The translations under genes were made by a program, and so were the position numbers. Positions 62,489 to 64,000 of a stretch of DNA of 64,000 nt are shown here, piece by piece. Below the pieces are notes generated by a model that was given only the letters and a program-made list of their open reading frames with translations, had not been told where the DNA came from and did not search any database. The DNA comes from Flavobacterium algicola (GTDB lineage Bacteria; Bacteroidota; Bacteroidia; Flavobacteriales; Flavobacteriaceae): contig NZ_JAJTUT010000003.1 in NCBI RefSeq assembly GCF_022399565.1, positions 620,001 to 684,000 of the forward strand. The letters are read 5' to 3'. Each line of letters opens with the position of its first letter. Position 1 is the stretch's first letter.

Positions 62489-63613
62489 ATGAATCCAACA
62501 CAAAAAACAGCCTTTATTACAGGAGTTACTGGTCAAGACGGTGCTTACTTAAGTGAATTTTTATTAAAAAAAGGATATATCGTTCATGGTCTTAAGAGAC
62601 GTTCGTCACTTTTTAATACTGATAGAATTGACCATTTGTACCAAGATCCACATGTAGAAAACAGGAACTTTATTCTACACTATGGTGATATGACTGATAG
62701 TACTAATTTGACGCGTTTGATTCAAGAAATTCAGCCGGATGAGATTTACAATTTGGCAGCGATGAGTCACGTAGCAGTCTCTTTTGAGACACCAGAATAT
62801 ACAGGTAATGCTGATGGATTGGGAACATTGCGTATTTTGGATGCGGTGCGTTTATTGGGTTTAGAAAAGAAAACACGTATATATCAAGCTTCTACATCTG
62901 AGTTGTATGGTAAAGTACAAGAAGTGCCGCAATCAGAAACGACTCCTTTTTACCCCCGTTCTCCTTATGCAGTTGCAAAAATGTATGCCTTCTGGATTAC
63001 GGTGAACTATAGAGAAGCATACGGAATGTATGCGTGTAACGGAATCTTATTCAACCACGAATCACCAATACGAGGAGAAACTTTTGTAACAAGAAAAATT
63101 ACCAGAGCGACTTCAAGAATTGCTTTGGGATTGCAAGATAAGTTTTATTTAGGAAACTTAGATGCCAAACGTGACTGGGGACATGCTAAAGATTATGTAC
63201 GCATGATGTGGATGATCCTACAAGCAGAGCAAGCAGAAGACTGGGTGATTGCGACAGGAACTACTACACCAGTGCGTGAGTTTGTTCGCATGAGTTTTGC
63301 TGAAGTAGGAATCGAATTGGAGTTCAAAGGAGAAGGAGTGGAGGAAAAAGGATACGTAAAAGCATGCAACAATCCAGACTACCAATTGGAAATTGGAAAA
63401 GAAATCCTTGCCGTTGATCCAAAATACTTCAGACCTACAGAAGTTGATTTATTGATTGGTGATCCCACCAAAGCTAAAACGAAGCTGGGATGGGAATGTC
63501 AATACGATTTAGCGGATTTGGTAAAAGACATGATGCAATCGGATATTGCTTTGATGAAAAAAGACCAATATTTGAAAGAAGGTGGGTACCAAACTTTGAA
63601 TTATTTCGAATAG
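62489..63613 (+). CDS. gmd: GDP-mannose 4,6-dehydratase
   Basis: A 374-residue dehydratase. [19 protein letters not shown] is the NADP-binding N-terminus, [15 protein letters not shown] is the GMD-specific loop, and the Tyr and Lys pair lies in [30 protein letters not shown] residues (here [16 protein letters not shown]) bind the nucleotide. It converts GDP-mannose to GDP-4-keto-6-deoxy-mannose for Fcl. It is downstream of fcl on the same strand. Confidence 0.96.
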   Translation: MNPTQKTAFITGVTGQDGAYLSEFLLKKGYIVHGLKRRSSLFNTDRIDHLYQDPHVENRNFILHYGDMTDSTNLTRLIQEIQPDEIYNLAAMSHVAVSFETPEYTGNADGLGTLRILDAVRLLGLEKKTRIYQASTSELYGKVQEVPQSETTPFYPRSPYAVAKMYAFWITVNYREAYGMYACNGILFNHESPIRGETFVTRKITRATSRIALGLQDKFYLGNLDAKRDWGHAKDYVRMMWMILQAEQAEDWVIATGTTTPVREFVRMSFAEVGIELEFKGEGVEEKGYVKACNNPDYQLEIGKEILAVDPKYFRPTEVDLLIGDPTKAKTKLGWECQYDLADLVKDMMQSDIALMKKDQYLKEGGYQTLNYFE

Positions 63614-63638
63614 TTGTCGGATAAACTAAAATGTAATT

Positions 63639-64000
63639 ATGAAAGTTAAAAATATATGTTGTCTGGGTGCTGGTTATGTAGGTGGTCCTACCATGTCAGT
63701 AATTGCCTTAAAATGTCCTGAAATAAAAGTTACGGTAGTTGATTTAAATGAAGCGCGAATTGCGGCATGGAATGAAGAAGATTTAGACAAGCTTCCGGTT
63801 TACGAACCAGGTCTTGCTGAAGTAGTACAGGAAGCCAGAGGGCGCAATTTGTTTTTTTCAACGGATGTTGATGCGGCTATTGATGCCGCAGATATGATTT
63901 TTATAGCGGTAAACACCCCAACCAAAACCTATGGTGAGGGAAAAGGGATGGCAGCAGATTTAAAATTTGTAGAGCTTTGTGCTAGACAAATTGCAAGAAT
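63639..64000 (+). CDS. ugd: UDP-glucose 6-dehydrogenase, 5' part
   Basis: The first 120 residues are present; the gene runs off the right edge. [20 protein letters not shown] is the NAD-binding Rossmann start of UDP-glucose/GDP-mannose dehydrogenases, and [10 protein letters not shown] plus [14 protein letters not shown] are conserved in this family. It oxidises UDP-glucose to UDP-glucuronate. The start is ATG at 63639, 25 bp after gmd, likely in one transcript. Confidence 0.88.
   Translation, partial: MKVKNICCLGAGYVGGPTMSVIALKCPEIKVTVVDLNEARIAAWNEEDLDKLPVYEPGLAEVVQEARGRNLFFSTDVDAAIDAADMIFIAVNTPTKTYGEGKGMAADLKFVELCARQIAR

Overview
The window looks like the chromosome of a Flavobacterium-type member of the Bacteroidota. 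It is AT-rich, has TAnnTTTG -7 promoter boxes with TTG -33 boxes, a type IX secretion (T9SS) sorting domain, fused CcoN-CcoO, short Bacteroidota-style CarB and many lipoproteins. I saw no rRNA, tRNA, CRISPR array or transposase.

Layout. 1-16.1 kb is mostly core genome: a cut-off lipoprotein gene, a cysteine desulfurase, an antiporter, a Gcr-family membrane protein, the cbpA-cbpM chaperone pair, a SulP transporter, lipoproteins, rpmH and carB. Copies of a dispersed hairpin repeat lie among them. 16.3-17.4 kb is a non-coding tandem array of about ten copies of a 27-bp core. 17.7-20.3 kb holds an ElaA-like acetyltransferase, an alginate-lyase-family protein and a lipoprotein.

20.5-33.8 kb is a low-oxygen respiration region: an uncharacterised 602-residue protein, an Fnr/Crp regulator, the cbb3 oxidase set (ccoI, ccoS, ccoNO, ccoQ, ccoP, ccoG, fixH and a TauE-like membrane protein) and hemN. 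Four palindromes TGAY-N4-RTCA lie upstream of the 602-residue protein gene, ccoI, ccoS and hemN. In all four the palindrome centre is exactly 36.5 bp from the last base of a -7-like box, as expected for one Fnr-type regulon activated from about -41.5.

36.6-55.6 kb is a hybrid non-ribosomal peptide/polyketide cluster on the minus strand. A 2,224-residue A-T-KS-AT-ACP-aminotransferase protein (hand-read pocket code asparagine-like) is followed by a C-A-T-TE protein. A second transcription unit with its own promoter encodes an A-T-TE protein, a C-A-T-TE protein and a 4'-phosphopantetheinyl transferase. The predicted first building block is a beta,gamma-diamino acid made from asparagine plus malonate. 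The thioesterase (TE) domains ending each predicted line keep Ser and His; the internal one has Ser to Cys and His to Asn. I do not recognise this cluster as one with a known product.

56.5-60.1 kb is a three-gene cell-surface operon (T9SS-sorted protein, secreted protein, beta-helix protein). Two related small XRE regulators (36.3 and 60.3 kb) bracket the whole accessory block. 61.2-64 kb starts a nucleotide-sugar/polysaccharide locus (fcl, gmd, partial ugd).
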